Below, in pieces: positions 35,160-43,616 of a stretch of DNA of 64,000 bases. The stretch lies in assembly GCF_014174165.1 (NCBI RefSeq), contig NZ_JABEQN010000004.1, positions 124,001 to 188,000 on the forward strand, read 5' to 3'. Under the pieces are notes generated by a model that searched no databases, was not told where the DNA came from, and saw only the letters and a program-made list of their open reading frames with translations. This DNA comes from Gluconacetobacter dulcium (GTDB lineage Bacteria > Pseudomonadota > Alphaproteobacteria > Acetobacterales > Acetobacteraceae). A program made the translations under genes and the position numbers. Position 1 is the first letter of the stretch. Each line of letters starts with the position of its first letter.

Positions 35160-36599
35160 ATGACCGGCCTGGACCCCGACAATTGGGACGATCTGCGTCG
35201 TCTCGGCCATCGGATGATCGACGATATGGTCGACCGGTTGGCGACCTTGCGCGATGGGCCGGTCTGGCGCCCGATGCCCGCTGCGGTGCGCGCGGCCCTG
35301 CATGAGCCCCTGCCGACCGGCCCGACCGCGCCGGAGAAGCTGTATGAGCATTTTCGCGAGCGAATCGTGCCCTATGCCACAGGCAACACGCATCCGGGAT
35401 TCATGGGGTGGGTGCATGGGGGCGGCACGGGTGTGGGCATGCTGGCCGAGCTGCTGGCGGGTGGGCTGAACGCCAATTGCGGCGGGCGCGACCATGCGCC
35501 GGTCGAAATCGAGCGGGCGGTCATCGGCTGGGCGGCCCGGATCATGGGCTTTCCCGACGAGACCACCGGATTGCTGGTCACCGGGTCGTCGATGGCGAAC
35601 ATGATCGCGGTCGTGACCGCCAGCCGGGCCGTGCCTGATGGATTGGCGCTGCGCCGGGAGGGGGTGGGCGGGCGCAGGCTGGTCGGCTATGCCGCCGCCA
35701 CCGCCCATGGCTGCATCGCCCGCGCGTTCGACCTGACCGGGCTGGGCACCGATGCGCTGCGCGTCTTGCCGGTGGATGCCGATCACCGCATGGATCTGGC
35801 GGCGTTGCGGGCCGCGATTGCCGCCGACCGCGCGGCGGGGCTGGAGCCGTTTATCGTGATCGGCACCGCCGGTACGGTCGATACCGGCGCGATCGACGAT
35901 CTGGACGGGATTGCGGATATCGCGGCACGGGAGGGGCTGTGGTTCCATGTGGATGGGGCATTCGGTGCGCTGGCCATGCTCTCGCCCGCTCTTCGTTCGT
36001 CGTTGCGGGGGCTGGAGCGGGCCGACAGTCTGGCGTTCGATTTCCATAAATGGGCGCAGGTTCCCTATGACGCCGGGTGCATTCTGGTCCGTACGCCGGG
36101 CCGGCAGGCGGCGGCGTTCGCGCAGTCCCTGGCCTATCTGTCGCGCGAGGATCGGGGGCTGGCGGGTAATGCGCCCTGGTTCTGTGATCTGGGGCCGGAC
36201 CTGTCACGCGGTTTTCGCGCGCTCAAGGTATGGATGACGCTGGGCACCTACGGCACCGACCGGATGGGGCTGATGGTCGATGAATGTTGCGCGGTGGCCG
36301 GGCATCTGGCCCGGCGGGTGGACGCGGAACCGCTGCTGGAGCGTCTGGCCCCGGTGGGGCTGAATATCGTCTGTTTCCGCGTGCGCGTGCCCGGCGTGGA
36401 TCTGGATTGGCTGAATGGCGAACTGGTGAAGGATCTGCACGAATCGGGTGCCGCCGCGCCGTCGACGACGACGGTGGCGGGTGTTCGGGCGATTCGGGCA
36501 GCCATCGTCAATCATCGCACGGTGGCGGCGGATGCCGATGCGATGATTGACGCGCTGTTGCGGTTGCTGGCGGAGCGGCTGGAGGCCGTCGCCGGATAG
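35160..36599 (+). CDS. Group II PLP-dependent amino-acid decarboxylase
   Basis: A 479-residue member of the aromatic-L-amino-acid / glutamate decarboxylase family. ATGNTHPGFMGWVHGGGTG near residue 75 matches the substrate-side block (NTHPxFxGW), HVDGAFGALAML near 262 supplies the PLP-contacting Asp, and FDFHKWAQVPYDAG near 296 contains the PLP Lys. The substrate may be an aromatic amino acid but cannot be fixed. The product would be an amine, which could link it to the amine dehydrogenase at 56-59 kb. ATG at 35160 gives the normal family start. Confidence 0.88.
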   Translation: MTGLDPDNWDDLRRLGHRMIDDMVDRLATLRDGPVWRPMPAAVRAALHEPLPTGPTAPEKLYEHFRERIVPYATGNTHPGFMGWVHGGGTGVGMLAELLAGGLNANCGGRDHAPVEIERAVIGWAARIMGFPDETTGLLVTGSSMANMIAVVTASRAVPDGLALRREGVGGRRLVGYAAATAHGCIARAFDLTGLGTDALRVLPVDADHRMDLAALRAAIAADRAAGLEPFIVIGTAGTVDTGAIDDLDGIADIAAREGLWFHVDGAFGALAMLSPALRSSLRGLERADSLAFDFHKWAQVPYDAGCILVRTPGRQAAAFAQSLAYLSREDRGLAGNAPWFCDLGPDLSRGFRALKVWMTLGTYGTDRMGLMVDECCAVAGHLARRVDAEPLLERLAPVGLNIVCFRVRVPGVDLDWLNGELVKDLHESGAAAPSTTTVAGVRAIRAAIVNHRTVAADADAMIDALLRLLAERLEAVAG

Positions 36600-36613
36600 G
36601 GCGCGGGAGCGGA

Positions 36614-36658
36614 GCGGGTGACGTGGGGTGGCCGGGTGCGCGCTGGGCCGTCGCCCGC
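36614..36658. terminator. Possible terminator between convergent genes
   Basis: A 10-bp stem with one G-U pair (36614-36623 with 36649-36658) lies between the decarboxylase and the amino-acid permease, which end facing each other. The loop is long and the T-run poor, so this is weakly supported. Confidence 0.3.
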
Positions 36659-36678
36659 GCGCTTGTTCCGTCAGTTTC

Positions 36679-38217
36679 TCAGATGATGGCCTTGCCGTCT
36701 TCCCGGCCGAGGCGCGAGTGGGAATGGCCGTAGAATGCGTAGCTGAGGATGCCCAGCGCCACATAGGTGCCCAGCAGGATCATCGGTAGCGGATTGCCGT
36801 TGAACAGGGCGCGGACCATGTCGATGAACAGGGGGCCGGCCATGATCAGGCAGAACACGATGCCCAGCGCCGGTGCCACGCCGATCCAGACTCCGGCGAT
36901 CCGGATGCCGCCCAGCGGCACGCTGAAGGGGCGCGGCAGGTCTGGCCGGGCGTTGCGCTGCCAGATGACCGTGAAGCAGACGATGCCGAAGGCGGCCGCC
37001 GTGCCCAGGCTGACCAGGTCGCTGATGATGTCGATCGGCAGGGTTGCCGTGGCGACGGCGACGATCGCGCCCAGCACGATGGTGCCGACCCACGGCGTGC
37101 GGAAGGTGGGATGCAGGCGGCAGAAGATCGGCGGCAGCAGCCCGTCCCGGGCGATGGTGAAGAAGACGCGGGTCTGGCCGTAGAGCAGGCCGAGGATGAC
37201 CGAGCAGAGGCCGACCACGGCGCCGACCTTGATGAGCAGCGCCAGCCAGGGCTGGCCGATCGCGTCGACCGCGATCGCCAGCGGGTCGGCCACGCCCAGT
37301 TGGCGGAAGGGAACGACCCCGATCAGCACCGTGGCGACGCACATATAGACCAGCGTGCAGAACACCAGCGAACCGATGATGCCCAGCGGCACGTCGCGCC
37401 GTGGGTTGCGGGCCTCGGCCGACGCGGTCGATACGGTCTCGAACCCTACATAGGCGAAGAAGATGACCGAGGCGGCGCGAAAGATGCCGGGCACCCCGAA
37501 ATGAAACCCGCCCTCGCTGGGCGGGATGAAGGGCAGCAGGTTCTGCGGATGGATGTAGCGGATGCCGAAGACAAGGAAGAGCATCAGCACGCCGACTTTG
37601 ACGAACACGATCAGCGTGTTGATCCGCGCCGATTCCTCGATGCCGAGAACCAGCAGGCCGGTGACCACCGCCACCGACAGAGCGCCCACCAGATCGAGCC
37701 GGGGGGCGACCAGAAGGCTGGCGCCATGGGCCGTGGGCAGGGTCTGGACCAGGGTTGTGCTCAGGAAGCCGGGCACCTGGACGCCCAGATCGTGCAGCAG
37801 GCTAGTGGCGTAGCCGGAAAACCCGGCCGCCACGCCGGCGCAGGACACGCCATATTCCAGCAGCAGCAGCCACCCGACCGCCCAGGCGGCTCCTTCGCCC
37901 ATCGAGACGTAGGCATAGCTGTAGGCCGAGCCGGAGACGGGCATCGTCGAGGCCAGTTCGCCGTAGGACAATGCCGTGAACAGGCAGGCCAGGCCGGCGA
38001 CCAGGAAGGACAGCAGGATGGCCGGCCCCGCGTAATTGGCGGCGGCGGTGCCGGTCATGACGTAAATGCCGGCGCCGATGGTGGAGCCGATCCCCAGCAT
38101 CATCAACTGAACAGGGCCGAGCGTGCGCCGCAATCCGTGGTTCTGGCTCTCGGCTTCGATCTGCTGGATGGTTTTTCGGAGCCGTAGGCGACTGGTAGAA
38201 GCTGGAGGGAGAGGCAT
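36679..38217 (-). CDS. APC-family amino acid permease
   Basis: A 512-residue transporter with about 12-14 helices. The first membrane motif MMLGIGSTIGAGIYVMTG near residue 41 is the unwound-helix substrate site of the amino acid/polyamine/organocation family, and FFAYVGFETVSTASAEARNPRRD near 255 is the conserved consensus amphipathic region. It most resembles YfnA/CAT-type transporters. The ATG at 38217 is preferred over one at 38292, because a possible promoter (TTGCAA at 38255-38260, TATGAT at 38230-38235 on the minus strand) would lie inside the longer version, making the transcript almost leaderless. Confidence 0.88.
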   Translation of the reverse strand: MPLPPASTSRLRLRKTIQQIEAESQNHGLRRTLGPVQLMMLGIGSTIGAGIYVMTGTAAANYAGPAILLSFLVAGLACLFTALSYGELASTMPVSGSAYSYAYVSMGEGAAWAVGWLLLLEYGVSCAGVAAGFSGYATSLLHDLGVQVPGFLSTTLVQTLPTAHGASLLVAPRLDLVGALSVAVVTGLLVLGIEESARINTLIVFVKVGVLMLFLVFGIRYIHPQNLLPFIPPSEGGFHFGVPGIFRAASVIFFAYVGFETVSTASAEARNPRRDVPLGIIGSLVFCTLVYMCVATVLIGVVPFRQLGVADPLAIAVDAIGQPWLALLIKVGAVVGLCSVILGLLYGQTRVFFTIARDGLLPPIFCRLHPTFRTPWVGTIVLGAIVAVATATLPIDIISDLVSLGTAAAFGIVCFTVIWQRNARPDLPRPFSVPLGGIRIAGVWIGVAPALGIVFCLIMAGPLFIDMVRALFNGNPLPMILLGTYVALGILSYAFYGHSHSRLGREDGKAII

Positions 38218-38392
38218 AAATTTCACAATATCATAACGGGGAATGCCTGTATCGTTGCAAAAGGGGTTCGTGCGCAAGGCCGCAGACGGCACGGCGCGCC
38301 GTGGCCTGACGGGATGTGAACAGGCGCTTTCGACGCTGTTTGAAAGGCGGGTCCGTCGGGCGATCTCTGGGCGCGCTGTCCGCTTGGCGTGC

Positions 38393-39184
38393 TCAGTGGC
38401 GGTGGTCGCCGAGGATGGCTGCCACGGTCGGCTCGATCATGCGCGCGATATCCTGCTGTGCGGCCGCGGTGGGGTGGAGCGGCGGGTCGGGCGGGGTCAG
38501 ATGCGGGTCCAGGAAACGTGTCCGGTCGGGCGCGCCGTTGGCCTCCACGGCGCTGCCGACATCGAGCAGGTGCAGCCATGGGCGGCTCTGGCGGATGTCG
38601 GCCTCCAGCATGCCGTTCAACTGTCGTGTGTTCGCGCTGATCCAGGGCGAACGGATCGAGGGCAGGACTTTCAGCAGCAGGACCTGCGTGGTGGGGAAGC
38701 GGGCGTGGATCGTATCGACGATGCGCGTGATGCCCGGATAGGTGTGGGCCGCGTCGATATGGACATGGCCGAAATTATTGGCGCCGATCATGAGGATGAA
38801 CAGGCGGGGGGGCTTGCGGAAATCCAGTTCGCCATGCGCCAGGCGCCACAGGACGTGGCAGGTGCTGTCGCCCTTGAAGCCAAGATTGATGGCGTGCCGG
38901 TCACCATAATAATGCTGCCAGACCGGGGCGAAGTCGCGCCAGGGTTCCGGGCCGTTGCGCTCCCAGTTCTGGGTGATCGAATCGCCCAGCCAGACGACAT
39001 CGAACTGGCCGTTGGCGATTTCGGCCTGTTTGTCGGCAAAGCGATGGTGCCACCACGGGGTGTCCATGCGCGAGACCTGCTCGACGGCCAGATTGGCGGT
39101 CGCGGCGGGTGCGATGGCGGGGGCGGAGAGGGCGAGCAGCGTGGTGATCGCCAGCACGGGGCGAAAGCGGGTGGAACGGGTCAT
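38393..39184 (-). CDS. Exported SGNH/GDSL-type hydrolase
   Basis: A 263-residue protein with a signal peptide (to about residue 28). Block I is VVWLGDSITQNWER near residue 63 with the catalytic Ser; block III is MIGANNFGHV with the Asn; block V is DPHLTPPDPPLHPTAAA near 229 with Asp and His. So all SGNH residues are visible. Family members are periplasmic esterases, including acetylesterases and PAF-acetylhydrolase-like proteins. The substrate is unknown. It lies downstream of uppP on the same strand, separated by a terminator-like repeat. Confidence 0.85.
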   Translation of the reverse strand: MTRSTRFRPVLAITTLLALSAPAIAPAATANLAVEQVSRMDTPWWHHRFADKQAEIANGQFDVVWLGDSITQNWERNGPEPWRDFAPVWQHYYGDRHAINLGFKGDSTCHVLWRLAHGELDFRKPPRLFILMIGANNFGHVHIDAAHTYPGITRIVDTIHARFPTTQVLLLKVLPSIRSPWISANTRQLNGMLEADIRQSRPWLHLLDVGSAVEANGAPDRTRFLDPHLTPPDPPLHPTAAAQQDIARMIEPTVAAILGDHRH

Positions 39185-39220
39185 GATATCCGGAATTTCT
39201 GGTGGCTCGTGGGCGCTGTT

Positions 39221-39271
39221 TGAAAAGTCGGCCTGCCGCGTGAGCGTGGCGGATCGTCGGCAGGTGACTTT
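39221..39271 (-). terminator. Palindromic element / terminator after uppP
   Basis: A near-perfect inverted repeat of about 14 bp (39224-39238 with 39258-39271, one small bulge) is followed on the minus strand by TTTTCAAACAGC. It starts 13 bases after the uppP stop. The flank GCTGTTTGAAA recurs in other gaps (38335-38345; a variant on the other strand at 52981-52991), so it may belong to a repeat family as well as ending uppP transcripts. Confidence 0.55.
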
Positions 39272-39283
39272 GCAGGCAGGGCC

Positions 39284-40141
39284 TCAGTGGCCGAGGACGA
39301 TATAGGCGGCGGCGCCGGCGATGATGCAGTAATAGCCGAACGGGCGGAGCGCCCATTGCTCGTGCTTGCGGAAATAGCGCATCAGGAAGGCGGTGCTGGC
39401 CAGCGCGGTGATGGCCGCCACCACGGCGGCGACCGTGGCCAGTTGCATCTGCCCGGGGGCGAGGGTGACGTGGCGCATATGCGCGGCCTCGCGGACCGCG
39501 GCGCCGATGATGACCGGCTGGGCCATCAGGAAGGAGAAATGCGCGGCGCCCTCGTGATTGAGCTTGCGGAACAGGCCGCCGACCATCGTGGCCCCCGAGC
39601 GCGAGATGCCGGGGAAAAAGGCGAGGCACTGCCACAGGCCGATGATCAGGGCGTCGGCATAGGTAAGCGAGGCGATGGGGCGCCCGAGCTGGATGGCGCG
39701 GTTGCCGCGCAGCCGGTCGGCGAACAGCAGCAGGAAGCCGTTGATGACGAGGAAGATCGAGGCATAGCGGGCGCTGCCGAACAAGGCTCGCAGCCAATGT
39801 TCCAGCAGGCCGCCGATCAGGACGGCGGGAATGGTGGCCACCGCCAGCAGGGCCAGGATGTGGATGCTCTCCGCCTGTCGCTGGCTGCCGTGGCGGCCGG
39901 AAAGGCCCCGGAAGATGGCGATCCAGTCGCTGCGGAAGAAATACAGCAGGGCGACCGCCGTCCCCAGATGCAGCATGACCAGGAAGGGGAGGAAGATCTC
40001 GCCTTGGGGATCGAACACCCAGCCGAGCAGGGCCGGGACAATGACGGCGTGGCCCAGGCTGCTGACCGGGAAGAGTTCGGTCGCGCCCTGGAGGATCGCG
40101 ATCATGATGGCTTGGAAAACTGTCATTGTCCGGCTGTCCAT
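39284..40141 (-). CDS. uppP: Undecaprenyl-diphosphatase UppP (BacA)
   Basis: A 285-residue membrane phosphatase that recycles the undecaprenyl carrier for peptidoglycan and polysaccharide synthesis. ILQGATELFPVSSLGHAVI near residue 17 corresponds to the (E/Q)GxTE...SS.GH signature, and FFPGISRSGATMVGGLF near 170 to the PGxSRSG motif. About eight membrane helices. A TTG start at 40141 is used by the frame (MDSRTMTVFQ); an ATG five codons later (MTVFQAIM) is a plausible alternative. Confidence 0.93.
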   Translation of the reverse strand: MDSRTMTVFQAIMIAILQGATELFPVSSLGHAVIVPALLGWVFDPQGEIFLPFLVMLHLGTAVALLYFFRSDWIAIFRGLSGRHGSQRQAESIHILALLAVATIPAVLIGGLLEHWLRALFGSARYASIFLVINGFLLLFADRLRGNRAIQLGRPIASLTYADALIIGLWQCLAFFPGISRSGATMVGGLFRKLNHEGAAHFSFLMAQPVIIGAAVREAAHMRHVTLAPGQMQLATVAAVVAAITALASTAFLMRYFRKHEQWALRPFGYYCIIAGAAAYIVLGH

Positions 40142-40242
40142 GGCGATTTAGACTGGCGTGGTGCCCATTTTTCACCAGCTCGGCAAGCACTTGCCTGAGA
40201 GTATGGCGAATTGCGGGCCGCAGGGAATGAGGAGAGAGGCAT

Positions 40243-40710
40243 TTGGTGCGTGAAAAAGGAAGCGCGGTTGTCTTCAGCAGCCTGGTCCTGCTGGTGGCGG
40301 TCGTATTCTACGTCTACGCCCGCGCCTCGCAGACCGATCTGAGCGGTGACCGCTATCCGCTGACGGCGCGGTTCATGTCCGCCAACGGCCTGCATGTGGG
40401 GGCGGATGTCCAACTGGCTGGCGTGCCCGTGGGGCGCGTGACCGATATCGTGCTGGACCCGGTGATGGCGGTGGCGAATGTGCGCTTCACGGTGGATCGG
40501 GCGTTGTCTCTGCCGAACGACAGCGCGGTGGTGATCGGCAGTGCGACGATGACCAGCGACGATTCGCTGATGATCCAGCCGGGGAAGGCAAAGGATCGGC
40601 TGGCAGCCGGCGCGGTGATCACCAACGCGCAGGAGGCCGTCAGCCTGGAGCAGCAGGTCAGTAATTACATCTTCGGGAATGGTGGCCTGCCCTCCGATTC
40701 GACGCCGTAG
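40243..40710 (+). CDS. mlaD: MlaD-family lipid-transport protein (orphan)
   Basis: A 155-residue protein: one N-terminal membrane anchor (VVFSSLVLLVAVVFYVYA) and an MCE/MlaD domain with RFMSANGLHVGADVQLAGVPVGRV near residue 44 and SLPNDSAVVIGSATMTSDD near 87. MlaD hexamers bridge lipids between inner and outer membrane, working with the MlaFE ABC transporter. No mlaE, mlaF, mlaB or mlaC is adjacent, so its partners are elsewhere. The start is TTG at 40243 or GTG at 40246, after GGAGAGAGG. It converges on the ATP-grasp gene. Confidence 0.85.
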   Translation: MVREKGSAVVFSSLVLLVAVVFYVYARASQTDLSGDRYPLTARFMSANGLHVGADVQLAGVPVGRVTDIVLDPVMAVANVRFTVDRALSLPNDSAVVIGSATMTSDDSLMIQPGKAKDRLAAGAVITNAQEAVSLEQQVSNYIFGNGGLPSDSTP

Positions 40711-40749
40711 CCCGCGCCGGATTGTCGGGGGGCGCCACGGAACCGGCTC

Positions 40750-41847
40750 TCAGTCGTTAAGCGGATAGGAAGCCAGAAGTTTCTTCTGGAGGCGCCAGTA
40801 ACGCAGCATCGTGAAGGCGCCGGATGACTGCCAGCCGGCCTTCTTCTTCTTGGCGCCGATGCGGAACGTTTCGCGGTAATGCATGAACTGTGCGGCATAG
40901 GCCTCACGCAGGGTGGTGCGGGAGTCCCAGATATGGGTGGCTTCCGACCCCACGCCGTTGATTTCGATGATTTCGAACCCCCGGCCGAGTCGCAGGGCGG
41001 CGATCGAATCGAACTTCAAATCGATTCGGCCGAAATGGAAATCGGGGATGTCGCGCATGATGCGGTCGATCTGTTCCGTCAGGGCCGGCGTGATGTCGTC
41101 GGCGCCGTTGCGGAAGATCGAGCCCTTGCAGTGGTTGCCGGCGAAGACCAGGCGCATCGTCTCTCCCGCCGGCAGAACGTCGTGAACCCGCGCGCCGAGC
41201 CGGGGCAGGTAGAGATGCGGCACCAGGCGGGTGCGGGCGTCGGCGTCGATCAGCTCGCGGACGGTCGAGCGGCCGTCACCGACCAGGATTGGGGCTTCCT
41301 TGTAGGTGAGCGATGTGATCCGGCCCCGTTCTTCGTCGGGATGGCGAATGTAGAAGATCCCGGCCTCGTGCTCGAAGGGGATGAGACGCTGCATGACCAG
41401 CCGGATGTCCGGCGGAAACAGCGCCACGGCGGCGGCCAGTTCCGCAGGGGTGGTGACGAGCTTCACGCCCGTGCCGTTGCAGCCGATATCGGGCTTTACG
41501 ACGACCGGCAGCGTCAGTCCGGCGCGGGCCAGGGCCGCTGTCGCGGCGGCGGCGTCGTCGGCCGATCCGGTGGTGACGGTGGTGTAGGGGGCGATCCACT
41601 GGCGTGCGGCATCGCCGGCCATATCCAGGATGTCGGTCTTGCTCTCTCCGCACAGGCCGCCGGTTTCGATCCGTGGGTTGGCGGCGGTGGGCAGGCTGAG
41701 GTCGCCATGGCGCAGGCCCATCAGAATCCAGTACAGCACGATGGGTGTGTAGAAGGCCCAGCCCGGCCAGAATTCGAACATCGACAGTGGGGACGGTGGC
41801 CGGGATGCGCCTGCCTTGGAGGGGGCGGCGGCGGTGGCATGGGTCAT
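40750..41847 (-). CDS. Membrane-linked ATP-grasp enzyme
   Basis: About 365 residues. An N-terminal low-complexity stretch is followed by one membrane-like helix near residue 27 (FWPGWAFYTPIVLYWILMG), then an ATP-grasp fold: VVVKPDIGCNGTGVKLV near 118 is the ATP-binding Lys/Gly loop, and FEIIEINGVGSEATHI near 300 the metal-binding Glu/Asn pair. It resembles D-Ala-D-Ala ligase/RimK relatives, but the acceptor cannot be predicted. The ATG overlaps the DedA stop (ATGA), so both are made together. A carboxylate-amine ligation near the membrane is inference. Confidence 0.75.
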   Translation of the reverse strand: MTHATAAAPSKAGASRPPSPLSMFEFWPGWAFYTPIVLYWILMGLRHGDLSLPTAANPRIETGGLCGESKTDILDMAGDAARQWIAPYTTVTTGSADDAAAATAALARAGLTLPVVVKPDIGCNGTGVKLVTTPAELAAAVALFPPDIRLVMQRLIPFEHEAGIFYIRHPDEERGRITSLTYKEAPILVGDGRSTVRELIDADARTRLVPHLYLPRLGARVHDVLPAGETMRLVFAGNHCKGSIFRNGADDITPALTEQIDRIMRDIPDFHFGRIDLKFDSIAALRLGRGFEIIEINGVGSEATHIWDSRTTLREAYAAQFMHYRETFRIGAKKKKAGWQSSGAFTMLRYWRLQKKLLASYPLND

Positions 41848-42419
41848 CGGGAGGGACTCCGCACATTGGCCACGATCCGGCCGACGAGAAGAATGGTCAG
41901 GGCGAAGCCTCCCATTCCGGCCCATTTCCATGCACCCAGATGGGTGATCAGGAAATGGCCGACCTGTAGCGATACCGCGAAGAGCAGCGTTGTCCAGATC
42001 AGGGTTGCCAGGATCGCCGCCAGCGCGAAGCGCCGCACCGATGCGTTGAAGAACCCGCAGGCGGTATAGAGCGGCAGGCGCGCGCCGGGGATGAAGCGGC
42101 TGATGAACACGATACGGAACACGTTGCGGCCGAACCAGTTTCCGCCGTTTTCATCCTGGGGAACCTTGACCCAGCGCCGGGCCGCGGGCCACAGGGCCGC
42201 CAGCCTGCCCAGGCCGTACAGGCCCAGATCGCCGGCCACGATCCCGACATAAAGTGCGAGTAAGGCAACGGGCAGGGCGACCTGGCCGGTCTGGACCTCC
42301 ATCGCCGTCAGGATGGTCGCGGCGTCTTCGAGGATGAAGGTGCCGATAATGATGACCAGTGCCTGGACGACAGGCGCTGCCCCGGCTTTGGCGAACAGGG
42401 CGGAGAGTGAGGGAAACAT
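41844..42419 (-). CDS. DedA-family (VTT domain) membrane protein
   Basis: A 191-residue polytopic protein. FISRFIPGARLPLYTACGFF near residue 108 is the diagnostic DedA motif (F/YxxRxxPGxR), and membrane-embedded acidic residues (FILEDAATIL near 29) are the usual second feature. DedA proteins are linked to lipid-carrier transport, membrane potential and drug tolerance; some flip undecaprenyl phosphate. Translationally coupled to the ATP-grasp gene downstream. It is divergent from the MltB-like gene across a 228-base gap in which I see no clear promoter. Confidence 0.85.
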   Translation of the reverse strand: MFPSLSALFAKAGAAPVVQALVIIIGTFILEDAATILTAMEVQTGQVALPVALLALYVGIVAGDLGLYGLGRLAALWPAARRWVKVPQDENGGNWFGRNVFRIVFISRFIPGARLPLYTACGFFNASVRRFALAAILATLIWTTLLFAVSLQVGHFLITHLGAWKWAGMGGFALTILLVGRIVANVRSPSR

Positions 42420-42647
42420 GACCGGGTTGCCGCCGTTCAGTCCTGGGACGGCAGAAAAAATCGGCTCGGAATCCTCACGTCGTGAACCTCTTGCCCATGG
42501 AACCCGTTCGACGCGGCGGCCGGACGAACCGGCCGGGGCGGTGCCCAGGCTGCGGACCTTGTGGCACGCTTCGCGATCACCGCCAAATCGCCTGCCGCCA
42601 GCGGCGAGGATTGAAAGCCACCGGCCGGTTGTGGCACAGCTTCCGTC

Positions 42648-43616
42648 ATGATCGGACGCCGTGATTTCCTGCTGTCGGCCTCGGCCGCTTTCGCCGCCGT
42701 GCCCGCCGCGCGGGCGGCGACGCAATCCTATGCCGCGTTTCTGGCCGGTGTGCGGGCCGAGGCGGTGGGACATGGCCTGTCGGCCACGATCATCGACCGC
42801 GCGCTGGCGCTGCATGCGCCGAATGCACGGGTGCTGGAACTGGATCGCCACCAGCCCGAATTTACCCTGACCTGGGCGCAATACTGCCAGAAGGTGCTGA
42901 CACCGAAGAAGCTTGCCGACGGGCGCGCGGCGGCGGCCAGCCGCGCCGCGTTGCTGGCGGAGGTCAGCGGGCATTTCAATGTCGACCGCCAGCCGCTGGT
43001 AGGGATCTGGGGGCTGGAATCGGCCTATGGCACGCGGATGGGGTCGTTCCATGTCGCGGATGCGCTGGCCACGCTGGCCTATGACGGGCGGCGGGCGTCG
43101 TTCTTCCGGGGCGAACTGATGAATGCGCTGCGGATTCTCGACCATGGGGATGTCGCACCCGATTCGATGCTGGGCAGCTATGCCGGCGCGATGGGGCAGC
43201 CCCAGTTCATGCCCAGCGCCTATCTGCGGTATGCCGTCGATTTTACCGGCAACGGCCGCCGGGACATCTGGAACAGCGAACCCGACGTGATGGCCTCGAT
43301 CGCCAATTATCTGGCCCGGTGCGGCTGGGTGGCCGGCGAGCCCTGGGGGCAGGAGATCACGGTGCCGGCGACGCTGGCGCAAGCCGAACTGGGGCGCGGC
43401 AATGTCCGTACCCTGGAGGACTGGATGGGGCAGGGCGTGCGCCGGGCGGATGGGCGGGCGTTTTCGCGCGCCGATATTCGCGGGGCGGTGATCCGCCCGG
43501 ATGGGCCGGGGGGGGAAGCCTTCATGGTCTATCGCAACTTCTCCGTCATCCGGCGCTATAATCCTTCGGATTTCTACGCGCTGGCCGTCGGGCTGCTGGG
43601 GCGCGACGTGACGTGA
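42648..43616 (+). CDS. Lytic murein transglycosylase, MltB family
   Basis: A 322-residue exported enzyme that cleaves peptidoglycan to 1,6-anhydro muropeptides. MIGRRDFLLSASAAFAAVP is a twin-arginine signal. IWGLESAYGTRMG near residue 123 carries the catalytic Glu of the MltB fold, and GSYAGAMGQPQFMPSAYLRYAVDFTGNGRRDIW near 181 is the family's calcium/substrate region (given as landmarks GAMGQPQFMPS and DFTGNG). There is no C-terminal peptidoglycan-binding domain. The stop overlaps the rlpA GTG (GTGA), starting a long envelope operon. Confidence 0.92.
   Translation: MIGRRDFLLSASAAFAAVPAARAATQSYAAFLAGVRAEAVGHGLSATIIDRALALHAPNARVLELDRHQPEFTLTWAQYCQKVLTPKKLADGRAAAASRAALLAEVSGHFNVDRQPLVGIWGLESAYGTRMGSFHVADALATLAYDGRRASFFRGELMNALRILDHGDVAPDSMLGSYAGAMGQPQFMPSAYLRYAVDFTGNGRRDIWNSEPDVMASIANYLARCGWVAGEPWGQEITVPATLAQAELGRGNVRTLEDWMGQGVRRADGRAFSRADIRGAVIRPDGPGGEAFMVYRNFSVIRRYNPSDFYALAVGLLGRDVT

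Noticed and set aside
42562-42576. TGGCACG resembling the -24 half of a sigma-54 promoter upstream of the MltB gene
   Set aside because: The -12 half expected after five bases (TTGC) is GCGA, so the site fails the consensus.
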